A stretch of 64,000 bases of DNA from NCBI GenBank assembly GCA_032622095.1, contig CP136067.1, positions 50,943,899-51,007,898 on the forward strand. Direction: 5' to 3'. A program made the translations under genes and the position numbers. Source of the stretch: Siphonodentalium dalli (lineage: Eukaryota; Mollusca; Scaphopoda; Gadilida; Siphonodentaliidae). Position 1 is the first letter of the stretch. Each line of letters opens with the position of its first letter. Below the pieces are notes generated by a model. That model had not been told where the DNA came from. It was given only the letters and a program-made list of their open reading frames with translations, and made no database searches. Shown here piece after piece: positions 34,817 to 47,275 of the stretch.

Positions 34817-35983
34817 TAATGGACAATTCCCTTATACCCATATGACGAATCCAGTTAAATTTGTGTCGGTAATTTGAAAATCTTCGATGTTGGTGGCCGT
34901 TTTGGACGCCATCTTAAAATAATTATCAAATATGAAGTGTCCGATGCTGTATATATCGTCATTTGTGTCTATGTCACAAAATGCGCCATAAAATAAGAAA
35001 ATACCTGCCTGTAAACCGTGAGTCTCACTCATCAGCATTTGGTAGCCATATGTGACCAGTTGAAATATATATATATAATCGGCTTTGTACAAAAATTCAA
35101 ATAAAAATTGAAAAATTATTAAATAGTTGACAGAAAGTGATCATGTGAGGTTTTATGAATTTATAAATTCTGGACAAGTATCCTCGTGTGATTTTTCCAT
35201 GCCCCTTTCAAAGTTTTATCCCAATGTTGTAAAATTTTGATAAATTAGTAAAAATTACCATTTTTCACCATTTTTCCCAAAATTTTCATCTTAGAACACG
35301 TTCGGACAAGGTTGTTTATAATTCCCCTTCATTAATCTCGACACTGTTTCATTTCATGCCCCTAAAGCCTTCTTTGCATGCGGCATTCTAAGTGTAAACT
35401 CTACTATACATTTTTCTGAGAAAATTATATTTTAGGAGGTGGGGTTAAGTTTATGCCCATGGCGCATTTTTAAAGAGATATAATTGGCATTCCATCATTC
35501 AAATTGTTTTGCTAGGACTTTGGAGCAATTTTTGAGATATGTTGCGCGTCAATAGCCCATGTGATTTACAAGTTATAGCCAATTATATGTGACACTATTT
35601 TTCAAAATCCAAGCAATTTTTCGCAATTTCAAAATATTTATCGCAATTTTTTCAAACTAGCTTATACACCGGTCCAGTGTTGTATCTCATGTTGTTTTAT
35701 GGCAATCTATAATTAATATAAACGATGTATTGTTCATTTTATAACTGCAGTCATTGTTTTATATGCTGACACTTGTACTCGATGAACTTTTTATTTTATT
35801 TAAGGGGTAGGAGTTGTCTTCCCTGAAAAGTATATTTTGGGACACATCCTGAAGCGGGCAACAAGCAAAATCGGATGGGTCATATAATGACCTTTAATTT
35901 TATATATAAAAACCTTTGTTGGAGGGGGGGGGGTGCAGCCAACTTCTAAACTAGAGCCTTTCTGAGAATTGGCCCACGGACTA
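34817..35983. repeat. Right long terminal inverted repeat
   Basis: Mirror partner of 30493-31650. Its minus-strand frame 34832-35092 is the better preserved version of the arm's decayed frame (GIFLFYGAFCDIDTNDD, then FKMASKTATN) but matches no family that I recognise. It includes a 10-G run at 35924-35933. Confidence 0.7.
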
Positions 35984-35987
35984 CTAG

Positions 35988-36996
35988 TGATATATAATAG
36001 CCCTAATTCTGAAAATAAGTTCAATTGCATTATGTACAATGTGAGCTGGGCACTGTAGGATGCATAACTTTTCTCGGAGAATAATGGGCATCATAGTGAC
36101 ATTTACTGTTATGTTGCTATTTATTACCAACATCCTCGCTCTCTACAAGTCCTGGGAGCATGATCAAAATAACTCCACTGAATGAGTTGGTGCCTTGCTC
36201 TGAATGGTATATAATAGGTTTACACTACGTCCAGGGAATTAGCGCCAACAATCATAGTGCTAGGCCATATCAGGACGTTGTCAGTTGTACGGGTGGAAGA
36301 TATGATTAGTTTAATCAGGCTATGACTACATGCTCGTTGAATCCACCGACCCCGGAAGGTCTAAACAACTGACACTTTATGTATGTGACTGGGATTAGAA
36401 GCAGCTTCGCTATCGCTTACTGGTTTATGTTGGCTTAATGCTCCATGCACCTTATACCGACTGAACCACCTGGGTACCTCGGATCGTGGCCATCAATCCA
36501 CAGCATCCACGATTATAACCACAACTTATCTGAAACGGAATATTAGCTGGTTACTTCTAATTGAATAAACTTAGACTTAAATGTTCAATAACTGGTGCCA
36601 TCGTGATCTTAGGATAAGTATTTCGTTTTTAGTATGTATCTTATTTAATATCTACCTCTCATTTTTTTTCTCTGAACCAAATTATTCATTCTGGCCCCTT
36701 ATCTGTTCGTTGGTTTATACAAGAACGCTCGATTGGGGCAGAACCATTAAGAAAATGACCATTGTGCAAGAACATATACAATTTCAAAACAGACAGCAAT
36801 ACTGCATTGAGAACAGCCATGATACAAAACCTGAATAAAATGAATCAGCAATTATACATACTTTAATTTAACAAGGCTCCGGTATATCATAATATTTGAA
36901 GTAGCTGGCAAACAAGACTCCTGTATGATTGATAAGATATGTATAATATCTGGCGTGAATCAATCAATTAATCAAGTTGGAAATCGGGTGGCTGAC
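35988..36996. other. Flank with small dispersed repeats; no gene
   Basis: About 36510-36625 matches 40797-40915 in the same orientation (ACCACAACTTATCTGAAACG, TTACTTCTAATTGAATAAAC). TTCTCTGAACCAAATTATTC at ~36668 recurs at ~44004. These are probably pieces of the non-LTR family that fills 37-45 kb. Confidence 0.5.
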
Positions 36997-37560
36997 TCAG
37001 TAGGATATCCCTCGCCCAACAGCCAGCCCCTCCACACAACATACATAGGGGTCCCCTTCCCTCCAAGTTAACATTTTCTCTCGAAGCATAGTATCAAACT
37101 TTGAAAACTCAAAGATATGTTTCTGAGAGTCAAACGATTTGACAGATATTTGATATTTTTGTTTTGGAACAATATGATAAACTTGCATATATTGTTTCGG
37201 TGGTTCTGTCTCAACAGCGGAGACTGTATCCATAACCTGCGCTACACGTTCTGCAACATGAATCACATCAGTCTCCTCCAATTGTTGCTAGTGGTATACT
37301 GACGAGTTTATTTTGACTCTGTGTCTGAGTGCTGGCATCAGCACACTTTTTTGAAGAGCCAATTTCTGAGTATGTAACCTGTGGAATGGATGACAGAGGA
37401 CCAATTATTTTCTTAGCATCTATATTCAGAATAATCAGCTATATCGCGAGTTCTCAACACAACAGCTCTGCTACTGTTCAACGTCTTGTGAGGAGTGATC
37501 AATACTGGTGTTTGTGCAATAGATGTTAATTGCATAATAACGTTCGATCAGAAGAATCAC
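36997..37560 (-). pseudogene. Non-LTR retrotransposon ORF1, copy B (internally deleted)
   Basis: The minus strand from 37560 reads the segment QTPVLITPHKTLNSSRAVVL, a conserved block upstream of the zinc knuckles in jockey/I-type ORF1 proteins. It passes to NIDAKKI and QVTYSEIGSS, then ADASTQTQ, and ends with HIFEFSKFDTMLREK. The CCHC zinc-knuckle segment between the first and second blocks is missing. The gag-like protein would bind element RNA. The copy has frame changes and no ORF2, and abuts copy A head to head. Confidence 0.65.
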
Positions 37561-37564
37561 TTAG

Positions 37565-38470
37565 TGGCCCAGTCCTCAGTGTGGGCCCTGGGTGGAATAT
37601 GCCTACCGGCCCACTGCGAGGGGTAAAAATCCCCTAATATGGCACCCTGTTTGTCGTGTATGCACTTCGCGAGGTGTGGTGTAGGAGTCCTTGGGGTATT
37701 AGGGCGACCGCATCACGTGAGGCATCGATCTGCGGATACGACTTAGCTCTTGGCCCTCTTTGGTCCTACATCTCTTCAAGAAGGGTGGTTTAGTTGACCC
37801 GGCTCAGTCAATCGGCTAGTCACGCCTCTCCGCAGTGTTTCAGACTAAATTTGTGTTCTATGTTGTATTGCTCGTCTGATGTTTAAAGACATATTATGGA
37901 CTTATTCGGGTGTGTGAAACTGATAAGTTAGCATGCAGCTGCTACGCCAACTGGACGAATGTAAAATCTGAATCAAAGAAAACATCGTCTGAACTACGCT
38001 CAATTGTAAATATTTACATATCTATTCGGGGCGCAATACCAGCGATAAACTAACGATAACTATCTCACTATCGAGAGTCGGTACATTTAATTAATATATA
38101 AGAATGATGGTGTGTCATGTCTATTTGGATATAATATTTGTAAAATATAACTACTTTTAGCAAGATTATTCTCCATTTCTATTTGATAACTCTACCGGAG
38201 TGTTTCACATCACTTTATATTGTTGTTTCCTGTGTTTTTCACATATGTTTCTGTTCTCTGCTGTATGTTGTGTTCATCCTGATGATTGTTTAGTGTTGAA
38301 ACATGTATTGTTCAGGCCTGTCTCGTCGTGGAGATGTACCGGGAGGCTGCTATATACATTGGCTAAACGGGTCACCGCTTCAGCAATGTACAAGTCTTTG
38401 GCCCCGAACATAATTCGAACGGTAGTCTACGGCGGCTTCTAGTCTGATTGTTATATTTTTTGCTTTTCGT
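37565..38470 (+). mobile_element. 5' untranslated region of non-LTR copy A
   Basis: GC-richer block (37565-37860) with CCCTGGGTGGAATATGCCTA, GCATCACGTGAGGCATCGAT and CAATCGGCTAGTCACGCCTC, then a second block (38190-38440) with GGGAGGCTGCTATATACATT. The same blocks recur, on the minus strand, at 40425-40690 and 44640-45235, and on the plus strand at 57575-58480, each time upstream of ORF1 pieces. They are therefore the 5' UTR, and presumably the internal promoter region, of one LINE family. Confidence 0.6.
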
Positions 38471-38479
38471 ATGACAACT

Positions 38480-39740
38480 CAAATAAAACAAACAACGCAT
38501 TGTTCGTAAGAATGATGACTCACCAAATTCCAATGATGCTGCGGTATTCCTTCAGTACTTGATTCTTGGATTTGATCCAAATGTGAAAAGACCTTCTATA
38601 TTTGCCATTTATAAAACTTTACAAAGCATTACGGGACAACTGAAATCTGTTAAACCAATCACTGGGCCAATAAGTTTAGTCTCTTTTGTTTGATTGTTCA
38701 ATTAAAGTTCAATATGATGCTCTGCTGTAGTTAACAACTAGTGCACAAACACCAGTGTTGGTTACTCCTCACAATACATTGAATAGTAGCAGCTGTTTCG
38801 TGAACCCGCGATGTCGCTGATTCTTTGGAATAAGAAATATTGGCGGTGTTGGCACCACAGTGAGTTACAGAAGTCTGTTGATTTACAAAGACTGTTGATG
38901 GACTAAGAGTTCCTCTGAATAGTTATATTCTGACTTTCAATCGGTGGGATAGACATTGAAGTTTGGGTACATGACGGCAGATATAAACACCTATGTTCCA
39001 AGTCCATGACGATGTTTTAATTGCCAGGGCTATGACCATGGCCAGGAACATTATAAAAGTAAAGAAACCATTTGTGCACGCTGTTCTGTTTCTGGTAATG
39101 AACATAAGGATTGTACAAATCCTAAAACATGTTCGAACAGTCAAGGTTCACATTCTGCAATGGATCGTTCATGTCCCAGTTGGGCTATGGATTTTATATA
39201 CAAAGATGTAAGGCTGATAATTATTTATGGTATATAGATGCAAAGAAACTAGTTGTTGCCAGAACATCAATTTCTGAAGTTACGTACTCGGCTGTCGTTT
39301 CTAATAAAGTATGTTGATGATAGCACTCCCATAGGGAGTCGAACAACACTCGTCAGTGTATCACTAGCAACACAAATTCAAGAGATTGACATTACTCCTT
39401 TCCAGAACCTGTCTCACATGCAGTGAATACAGCTACTGAAATTTTTTTTACGTTTGCTCCGAAACCAACTAAGGAAAATTATCCCATGTTTCCAAAACAA
39501 AAATCTCCAAAAAATGTAAAAGTTTCGACTCTCAGAAAACAGGTTGATCTTTGAGTTTTCTAAGTTCGATACGAAGCTTCGTGAGAAGGGGTCAATTTTG
39601 AGTTCAATTGAAGGAGGAGACATCCATGCAATTTTATTGAGGGATGTTGGCTTCTGTGTGAGGTATCACATACAGAGTCAACCACCCGATTGTCAACTTA
39701 ATGAATTGATTAAGACCCATGCCAGATTCATAAGATAATA
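38480..39740 (+). pseudogene. Non-LTR retrotransposon ORF1 (gag-like), copy A, nearly full length but frameshifted
   Basis: In order: FLQYLILGFDPNVKRPSIF and GQLKSVKP (38530-38680), AQTPVLVTPHNTLNSSS (38735-38790), GYMTADINTYVPSP (38970-39010), then a zinc-knuckle array CFNCQGYDHG, CARCSVSGNEHKDC and CSNSQGSHSAMDRSCPSW (39016-39195). DAKKLVVARTSISEVTYSAV and KFDTKLREK follow. The knuckles have the C-x2-C-x4-H spacing of jockey/I-type ORF1 proteins, which package element RNA. At least two frameshifts and some stops disable it. No endonuclease or reverse transcriptase follows, so the copy lacks the 3' half. Confidence 0.75.
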
Positions 39741-39989
39741 TAAATATCTTATCATTCAGCCAGATACTTAAGATATTTCTATACGAGGAAATCTTAATAA
39801 ATTATTTATATTTGCTGAATATATTTCATGAAGGTTTTATGTTTGCTGTTCTAAAAGCAGAATTCATAGTTATCAATTTTGATATTCTGTTTTATATGTG
39901 TTTGCACAATGGTCAGTTTCTTGATGGTACTGGCCCCAATCGAGCACTCACGCTGATTGGGGTGTTTTTTGTTTGCATATATTTTGTTT

Positions 39990-40300
39990 TGTTTTAGTCT
40001 AATTTACTTTCATTTCTAATCAGTTGCTTGATTCGATCTTGATAATCTGTTTCTTCTCGTCGTGATATGGTCACTCAATCAATTGTGGTCCAGTCCTGAT
40101 CGGTTTGACATATTTTAATTGTCCGGTTATGCTTTGGAATGTTTTATCAGTCACAAATACAGAAGGTTTTTTGACATTTGGGTAAAAAAAAGTACCAAGT
40201 ACTGATGATAGACCACAATGAGACAGACGTGAGCAGTACCAGATTGAAACAGTTAACAGTCATGAAGACGAAATTCAAACAGACATGACATGAAAGGCAC

Positions 40301-40342
<42 letters not shown>

Positions 40343-40915
40343 CTATATATATATATATATATTATATATATATATATATATATAAACACACGGAAACAAA
40401 ATACAACGGGTGACAGAAATGTATTTTGAAACACTGGAGAGGCGTGACTAGTCGATTGATTGAGCCGGGTCTACTTAAACATCCGCCTTGAAGAGATGCA
40501 GGACCAAAGAGAACCATGAGCTAAGTCGCATCCGCAGGTCGATGCCTCGCGTGATACGGTCGCCCAAGTACCTCCAAGACTCATACTCCACACCTCACGG
40601 ATGCACCCCACAGCAAACAGGGTGCCACATTAGGGGGTTCTTACCCCTCGAAGTGGGGCGGTGCATGGGCATATTCTACACCGGGCCCACGCGGGGTGTA
40701 TATCCACAAAGACTAAACTGAAATTGTTTTATATTTGTGCTACCGCGTGGCGGACGACGAAGCTGTTCATAGGAAGCAAATAATATAGTATATATGCACG
40801 CTTATAGCCACAACTTATCTGAAACGGACTGATAGCTGGTTACTTCTAATTGAATAAACTTAAGACTCAGATGTTCAATAAACCGCGCCAAGATGTCTTG
40901 CGATAAGTCTTTCTT
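39990..40915 (-). pseudogene. Non-LTR copy E: 5' UTR and ORF1 N-terminus
   Basis: Minus strand from about 40915: the 5' UTR blocks at 40425-40690 come first. A TA microsatellite follows, then an ORF1 N-terminal segment with DPNVKKPSVFVTDKTFQS and GQLKYVKPIRTGPQLIE (about 40045-40175). This matches copy A at 38530-38690. It faces copy A tail to tail and stops long before ORF2. Confidence 0.65.
40308..40384. repeat. (TA)n microsatellite
   Basis: About 75 bp of alternating TA with two small interruptions, inside non-LTR copy E. Confidence 0.95.
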
Positions 40916-42404
40916 TCCTCTACGGACAAGCCCTTGTCGTGTGTGAGACGACCTAACTACGTCGAACGCCGCAAACAATGCAATTTACAGGGGGAATGTA
41001 GTTAAGTTTGTCGTTGACAGATGACATTCTAATCACCAAAATGTAATCAAGCATGGTAATCTCCGTGGTAGCAATCGACTTACGTCGCAAAGGAATTCAC
41101 GCGGTATTAGAGCAATTGCAATAGATGAGGTATGGTCGATAGGACTCGATCACCGATGAATGGTTATTCATTGAACCACAACTATATGTGCACGATTTAA
41201 TCTCCCAGCAGGCCACCCACCAGAAAATGAATTCCCATTAATGCCAAGTGACACATGGAATAGTCTTACTGGGGTAATCAGTGTGATTAGTTGGTTAGTA
41301 GTCACCATATTTATATAAATTTAATATAATGCAAACTAGTTAAATGTACACCATTCATATAACTGTATATATGTATGCGTTTATTTTCATATCAAAAAGA
41401 GATATTGAGAAGTTCAAATAGAAGGTGCGCACAAATGGTAAAGAATGCGTGCTAATCATCACAATTATAGACAAACTAACCACATTAAATTGAAATCTTT
41501 AAGTCTGGGCTATCTGTCAGTATTCCTTTGATGACCATAACGATATAACGGCGGTAGACAGTCCTGTTGTTTCTGTCTGGATCAAAGACGCGGAAAACAA
41601 AGCTGTTATTCGTACATTGCAAGGAGTACCTCTACATGTTACACACAACTAATTATTTGACATATGCGACAGTTTTAACGTTAACTGTAACGTGTTAAGT
41701 TTATTTGAACTTCAAGTGGTCAGTGTTCCCTTAGAACGTCATCTGATACACCATTCGGTGACAAAAACACGCCCTGTATTTTTTTTAAACTAAATTCTTG
41801 CTTTTCCACGACTACCCCATTTACTGTGAAAAATACCCAGACACTTCTCATAACTTCGGAACCCCACCAGACTCGTCCTGGTCATCTGAACAAAACTGAT
41901 CGCCATATTTATGTGGGCTATGGTTTTTCTGTTCCCGTTCAGGGAATTTACCCTCAAAGATAATCAACCAATCAGCAGCCAAATTGTATTTATGCTGACA
42001 CCGAATTTACACAAATTCAAGAAGCGTAACTCTATATAAGTATTTGCTTGTAACCTATATATCACATTGATAAGGTAATGCGTATATTTTTGGTAGGTCA
42101 TCTAGCTTGATACGGGGATATTTCCCGTAAGAACACACCCTTTCCTAATAAATACGACACTGATTAGTAATATGTCACCGGGATAAATCGATTCATTTGG
42201 CTTGATTCATTTGGCTGTTAAAGGGAAACGTGTGTTACGAAGAAGATATATCAAGCTCATTTTAACATCATTGTACGGAACAGCTGCGCGTTTTAGCATA
42301 AATCCAGGAAAAATTGCAAGAGACTTTCACCAAAGAATTTATCTGTCCAGCGAAAAATAATGAATTTCACATATCATCTTCATTGTATGTAGAATCAGCA
42401 ATTA
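40916..42404. other. No gene recognised
   Basis: AT-rich sequence without recognisable repeats or domains. Confidence 0.4.
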
Positions 42405-42922
42405 TTAAAGATACGGGCGGCGTTGACGGTGGGTATGCTGTTAAAATATTCACCTCCATCAAAATCCGCCATAAACAGAAAGAATAGTAAAATATAGACA
42501 GACCTTGTTCCTATACCAATCAAAAATATGGCATAAACAGTATGTTATTGTCAAATGTTTTTTCCTTTGTTATGTAAACAAACGAAAAAAAACGCTACGT
42601 TACCTTGTTTAGATCCGGATATGGTAAACATAAAGATCGTCATTTGTTACTGTTTTCATGATATGGAAATAATACAGAGCGTTTATATAATTTGTGTGTG
42701 ATTAACCAATAGAATTGAGCTGTGTTATGTAAACAGAAGCAAAACTTCTGTAACACGAGCATGCTCATGATTACGTACACCATATTACGTCTTGACAATA
42801 TACTATTTACGCGATGATTATGTTTGGCATATGAACAAAACTATATATTTTAATATTCCTTCTGTTGATGGCGATTTGAAAAAATATGAATAGTTCTGCA
42901 ACGAACGCGCCCGTGCCTTTAA
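42405..42922. mobile_element. TIR element TTAAAGGCACGGGCG, long copy (518 bp)
   Basis: Left end TTAAAGATACGGGCGGCGTT and right end AACGCGCCCGTGCCTTTAA form ~20-bp inverted repeats. The right ~260 bp (from GGAAATAATA) match 47795-48053, including GTGTGATTAACCAATAGAAT and GATTATGTTTGGCATATGAA. The left ~240 bp are absent from the other copy. No transposase frame is seen. The superfamily is not assigned. Confidence 0.7.
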
Positions 42923-43495
42923 GAGATGACAAAAACAATGAACATTATTATAGTTGAGAGGTTGAAAATATTGTTTTATTGTTATCCGTTTAGATGCCAA
43001 CTACTGCTAAAATATTTAGTATTTTCAGTCAACAATCAAATGACCAAATATCTGATTATCTGGCCTCTATGAGAGGAAGGTTCATATGTCATAATATTGA
43101 GTTCAATGTTTAATTGCATTGTATAACATCATACCCATATATTACATGTTACAATTAATGAAGCAGCCTCATATTCCATCCCGATGAAATAAAATGTTGG
43201 TATACAAGCTTGTACACTCAAGCACGGAGCAATCCATTGAATATAGGCAACAGTCTTGGGGAGGCATGATATGAACATTCTCTTTTCTCAAATATAAAAC
43301 ATTATTTATGGGTGATTGTTATTATCCACGTCCAGTTGACGGTTCTCAAATATTGTGTCACAATAACCCCTTGTACATTTAAAAAAGAACTTCCAGACTA
43401 ATTTTGAAAAAATATATATAATTTTTGGCCAAACACTGCTACTGTTCCTTAACTGACTCGTCACACCGTATAATCACAGTCTGTTCTCCCGAAAA
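42923..43495. other. No gene recognised
   Basis: AT-rich sequence between two mobile-element-like repeats; no domains. Confidence 0.4.
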
Positions 43496-43499
43496 TTAG

Positions 43500-43840
43500 A
43501 AAATTATCTACTTATAAAGAACTTATTTTAGGTAGATAATCTGCTTAGAATCGACTCAGTTTGAGTCGATAATGTGCTGACAATGATATCATTCTAGTCA
43601 CATTATCGACTCATTACGAGGCAGTTATAAGAAGATTACATGAGACAATGAGACAAGTAAGCCAGCATACGACTTTTCAGGTATACATTCTTTAACTTGT
43701 GTTTTCACTGTGGCTCGCGCAATAAAAGGAAATAGCGGCTATAGCTCCATTATCTGCTTATTTCAGAATCAAATAATCACGTTATGTACCTATTTAACAT
43801 TAAACGTCGAGTATGTGCGTATTTGTGCAATGATATGTTG
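43500..43840. repeat. ~330-bp dispersed repeat, copy 2 (partner 21100-21430)
   Basis: Same family and orientation as 21100-21430. The inner inverted part has TTGAGTCGATAATGTG opposite CACATTATCGACTCA. Divergence between copies is moderate. Confidence 0.75.
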
Positions 43841-44279
43841 CAAGTCAAAATTGAAAATCATGGCAACATATACGATTGATTATTCAGGAGAAAAAACACT
43901 GCAAGGGTAGCGTGTGATATCAGCAGCAGCAGTCCATATCATTGTGTTTTTTATTTAATCTTAACCAGCTCTACCATTCATTCGATACATTTCTGTTTTC
44001 TCTCTGAACCAAATTATTCATTCTAAATGCTATTTGATTTTCGATTTAATTCAATTTATTTCTCTGATCATCAAATGAAGATATTACAGCGTGTAACTAG
44101 TTACAAATTCAAATAGTCCCGTGTATAATTAAGCGGCTGTGCAGTGTAGATTGGTCATGTGTGATTATCTATTTTGAGCTTACATGGTACTGCCATATAA
44201 TGCAGCTATAGGTATAAACTATTATATTAATGTTGGAGTCATTCTTTATAAAGTGTTGGTACTTGTGTAAACAACGCGT

Positions 44280-45480
44280 ATATTATGTAGGTATATTTTA
44301 GAAGAGGGTTTACTTGTTTGTCCGAAATTATTGTTCTCAGCACAGCTCTGTCACTGTTTAATGTCTTGTTAGGATTAATCAACACTAATCAACATTAATC
44401 AATAGGTGTTATTGCACAAGAGCGTCCGCTGCAGCGTCTTGAACATTTTATCAGACGGGAGCCACTTTGTGGCCCAGTTCTGATCGGTTTGACATATTTT
44501 AATTGTCCGGCTATGCCATGTAGCGTTTCAGCAATCACAAATACAGAATAAACATAGCGGGTGGAACTCGGCGGGTGGAACTCGGCGGGTGGCCAATCTT
44601 ACGTTTTTGTTTGTTATATGTTGGCATATGAAAAGCAAATAATCGACAACTAGCTCAGAAGTCGCCTCGGACTACCCTTCGAATTAAGGTCGGGCCAAAG
44701 ATTGGTACATAGATGAAGCGGTGACCGGTTTAGCCACTGCATATAGCAGTCTCCCGGTACCTCGCCACAGTGAGACATGCGTGAACACTTCAAAATTGAA
44801 ACATTTAAAATCATGAAGACGAAATGCAAATAGACATGACACGAACGAACGAAACAACATACACGAAACAGAAGACACAATTAGCACCAGAAACATAATA
44901 GAACAGATGGCAGAAATGTAATCTGAAACACTGGACTAGCCGATTGATTGAGCGGGGGTTAATTCAACCACACGTCTTGAAGAGATATGGGACTAAATAG
45001 GAGCATGAGCTAAGCGGTATACACAGGTAGATGTCTCACGTGACACGGTCGCCGTAGTACCTCCACGACTCCTACACCACACATTACGGGATACACCCCA
45101 CGGCAAACAGGGTGAAACATAAGGGGATTCGTACCCACATTAGGGGAATCTTACCCACAATAGGATATTCTTACATCATGCAGTGGGCGGTAGGCATATT
45201 CTACCCCGGGCCCATATGGGGGCTCTTTGATTAGTTAGAGCCGCATGTATTCATTCATCTGTTTATACAATATCGTATAGTCAACGACATCCCATCACGT
45301 ACATTGTCTTGTTGTCTTGATTCTTGTCTTTAGTCCGCCATTGTCAGCATGGTGTAATCGGTATGTCCACAAAATCTCAACTGAAATTGTTTTATGCTTG
45401 TTGATACCACGTGGCGGATGGCGAAATTGTTCATAAGAAGCAAATGACATTCTATGTAAGCATGATTGCTGTCGGGTCAG
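44280..45480 (-). pseudogene. Non-LTR copy D: 5' UTR and ORF1 N-terminal part
   Basis: Minus strand from about 45480: a segment matching 40700-40800 (TCAACTGAAATTGTTTTAT on plus), then UTR blocks (44935-45235 and 44640-44890). ORF1 pieces follow, with AGQLKYVKPIRTGPQ (about 44470-44515) and NPNKTLNSDRAVLRT (about 44335-44380). A short GCGGGTGGAACTCG tandem lies near 44560. No zinc knuckle, endonuclease or reverse transcriptase follows. Confidence 0.6.
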
Positions 45481-45484
45481 ATAC

Positions 45485-46670
45485 ACTGTTTAAAAAACTC
45501 CAACTAAAACGACATTTTTTAAATTGAAGCAATAAAACAAACGAATACAACAGATAGAAATATATAAAAAAAAAAAAAAACACGATATATAAATATATAT
45601 CGGAAATACAGTAATGACGATTACGCACCACTGACATATTATAACATCACCATAGGGTATATATGTATCATGACCGAACCAGAAACAGATAGCAAAACAT
45701 GTAATACATTGGAAACAAAAATAATCTTGGAACTTTCTAAATCACGGCCCATTTTAAAAATATTGATATATTCGCTAAAGTTCTAAAGTAAATAGAATGA
45801 ACTGGCGTATTCAAGTCATATTATGCACTGGCCTGAGTTATACAACCAGAGCTATAAGTTTGGTACCTGATGCATACATCCTAAAAAAATCTAAATAAAA
45901 TACTATTGAATATTTCAAATGTATCATTGATGGAGTGGGTCACCAGGACCATTATCATTAATAATAACAGTAACATGCATTTGATTGAGCTTCCTGTATA
46001 TATAGCTAACTCGTATTTAAATTCACGTCGTACTATTTTTCGTTCAGTTTTGAATTCATGCACTTTGAATTCGAGCACCTAGCGGCGCGATTTCAAAACT
46101 GACAAAATATGTTCGTAAAAGTCTTGATGACAGTTTCAGTTCTTAGTCGTTCATGAAGACATGTGTATACTAAACACCATCGCCGTAGATGTTGTTCATA
46201 TGCTCCAAATAATTATTCTGATATTGTAATAGCTATAGACATCATTGAAATTAACCATACGGAAATAAAACTGCAACTGCGTCGCCAGCTGATTTAAGCA
46301 AATTTCAGAACGTGGCTGTGGGTTGTGCTGACATAACTAACTCATATTGCTTGGCAACCCCGGCACTCCTGTGTTGTGAATAGGGGGCATGCTTCCGCGC
46401 ACCTTCAGTCTGGAACATGTGTATTTCTTACAAGTATTTGAACATCGACGATGTTACCATGCTGTTTCGCTATACATGTGTTCAGAGACGTGGCGACAGG
46501 GGGGGGGGGGTTTCGTCAAACTTTTCAACAGTTTCATACCTGACACAACATTAGTTGGAAATTTCACACGAACAATAGGTTGACAATATTCTTGTAAGTT
46601 TGATTTTCAAACAATTTATTGGGGGCAATTTATTGTTTTTGGACCAATATTTGCATATTTTCTTTCTTTT
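45485..46670. other. No gene; part of an inverted repeat pair
   Basis: About 45930-46075 (minus strand) resembles 47650-47800 (plus strand), seen as related short frames with REFK(Y/H)E. An 11-to-12-G run lies at 46499-46510. Otherwise no recognisable feature. Confidence 0.4.
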
Positions 46671-46679
46671 GGTAATGAT

Positions 46680-47275
46680 TTTGGACTGAAATGGCCATCA
46701 GATAGAAATTTTCCAACCTTAGGGGGTTTCAGGTTGGAAATTTCCAAGACTTGGAAAGCTTGTGTACTGGTCCCTCCCCTGTGGCCAGTCAAAAACTTCT
46801 AGTTAATTTAAAAAAACAATATTGTCCTATATTTGGTCAAAATTACCACTGGAATTTTCATCAGTTGGACATTTTGCAACCTAAGTCGGGGTGCCAGGTT
46901 TGAAATTTCCAACTCTCTGAATGCTTGAGGCTAGTCTAGATGCTAGGATTTTGCGATTTTCTTGTTCAGATTTCGCACACCCGGCCGAACTATGGTCGGC
47001 CCAGTGTGTCCTGATCCCTCCCCGTGGCCAATACAAACTGCTAATGAGTTTAAGAAAACAATATTTTAAAATTGTTGACTGAAATGGTCATTAGTTGGAA
47101 AATTTCCAAACTAAGGGAGAGTATGAGGTTTGAAATTTCCAACACTAGAAAAGCTTGAGGTCAGTCTAGATGATATAGGATTTGGCGATTTTCTTGTTTA
47201 GTTTTCAAAATTTTCTCACACCCGGTCGAACAACCATGGTCGGCCCGGTGTGTCCTGGCCTATTGCCGGTAGTCG
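46680..47275. repeat. Degenerate tandem repeat with TTGGAAATTTCCAA motifs, about three units
   Basis: Units of ~200-260 bp each contain a GGAAATTTCCAA-like palindromic motif (also as TTTGAAATTTCCAAC), GTCTAGATG and CACACCCGG(C/T)CGAAC, then GGTCGGCCC(A/G)GTGTGTCCTG. Long G or C runs follow at 47484-47498 and 47578-47588. No coding capacity is evident. Confidence 0.6.

Larger units (their letters stand above)
30493..35983. mobile_element. 5.49 kb DNA element with ~1.15 kb terminal inverted repeats (CTA target duplication)
   Basis: The left end reads TAGTCCGTGGGCCAA and the right end TTGGCCCACGGACTA. CTA flanks both (30490-30492 and 35984-35986). The inverted arms (about 30493-31650 and 34817-35983) are diverged but collinear: AGGGAAGACAACTC, CCCATGTGGTTCACAAG-type, CACATATGGCTAC, TCCAAAACGGCCAC and AAGGGAATTGT segments recur in mirror order. 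The ~3.2 kb interior has no transposase that I recognise. A 3-bp duplication with very long TIRs occurs in some Academ, PIF/Harbinger or CACTA-type elements; I cannot choose among them. The insertion splits the 3' end of a Helitron and is therefore younger than it. Confidence 0.65.
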
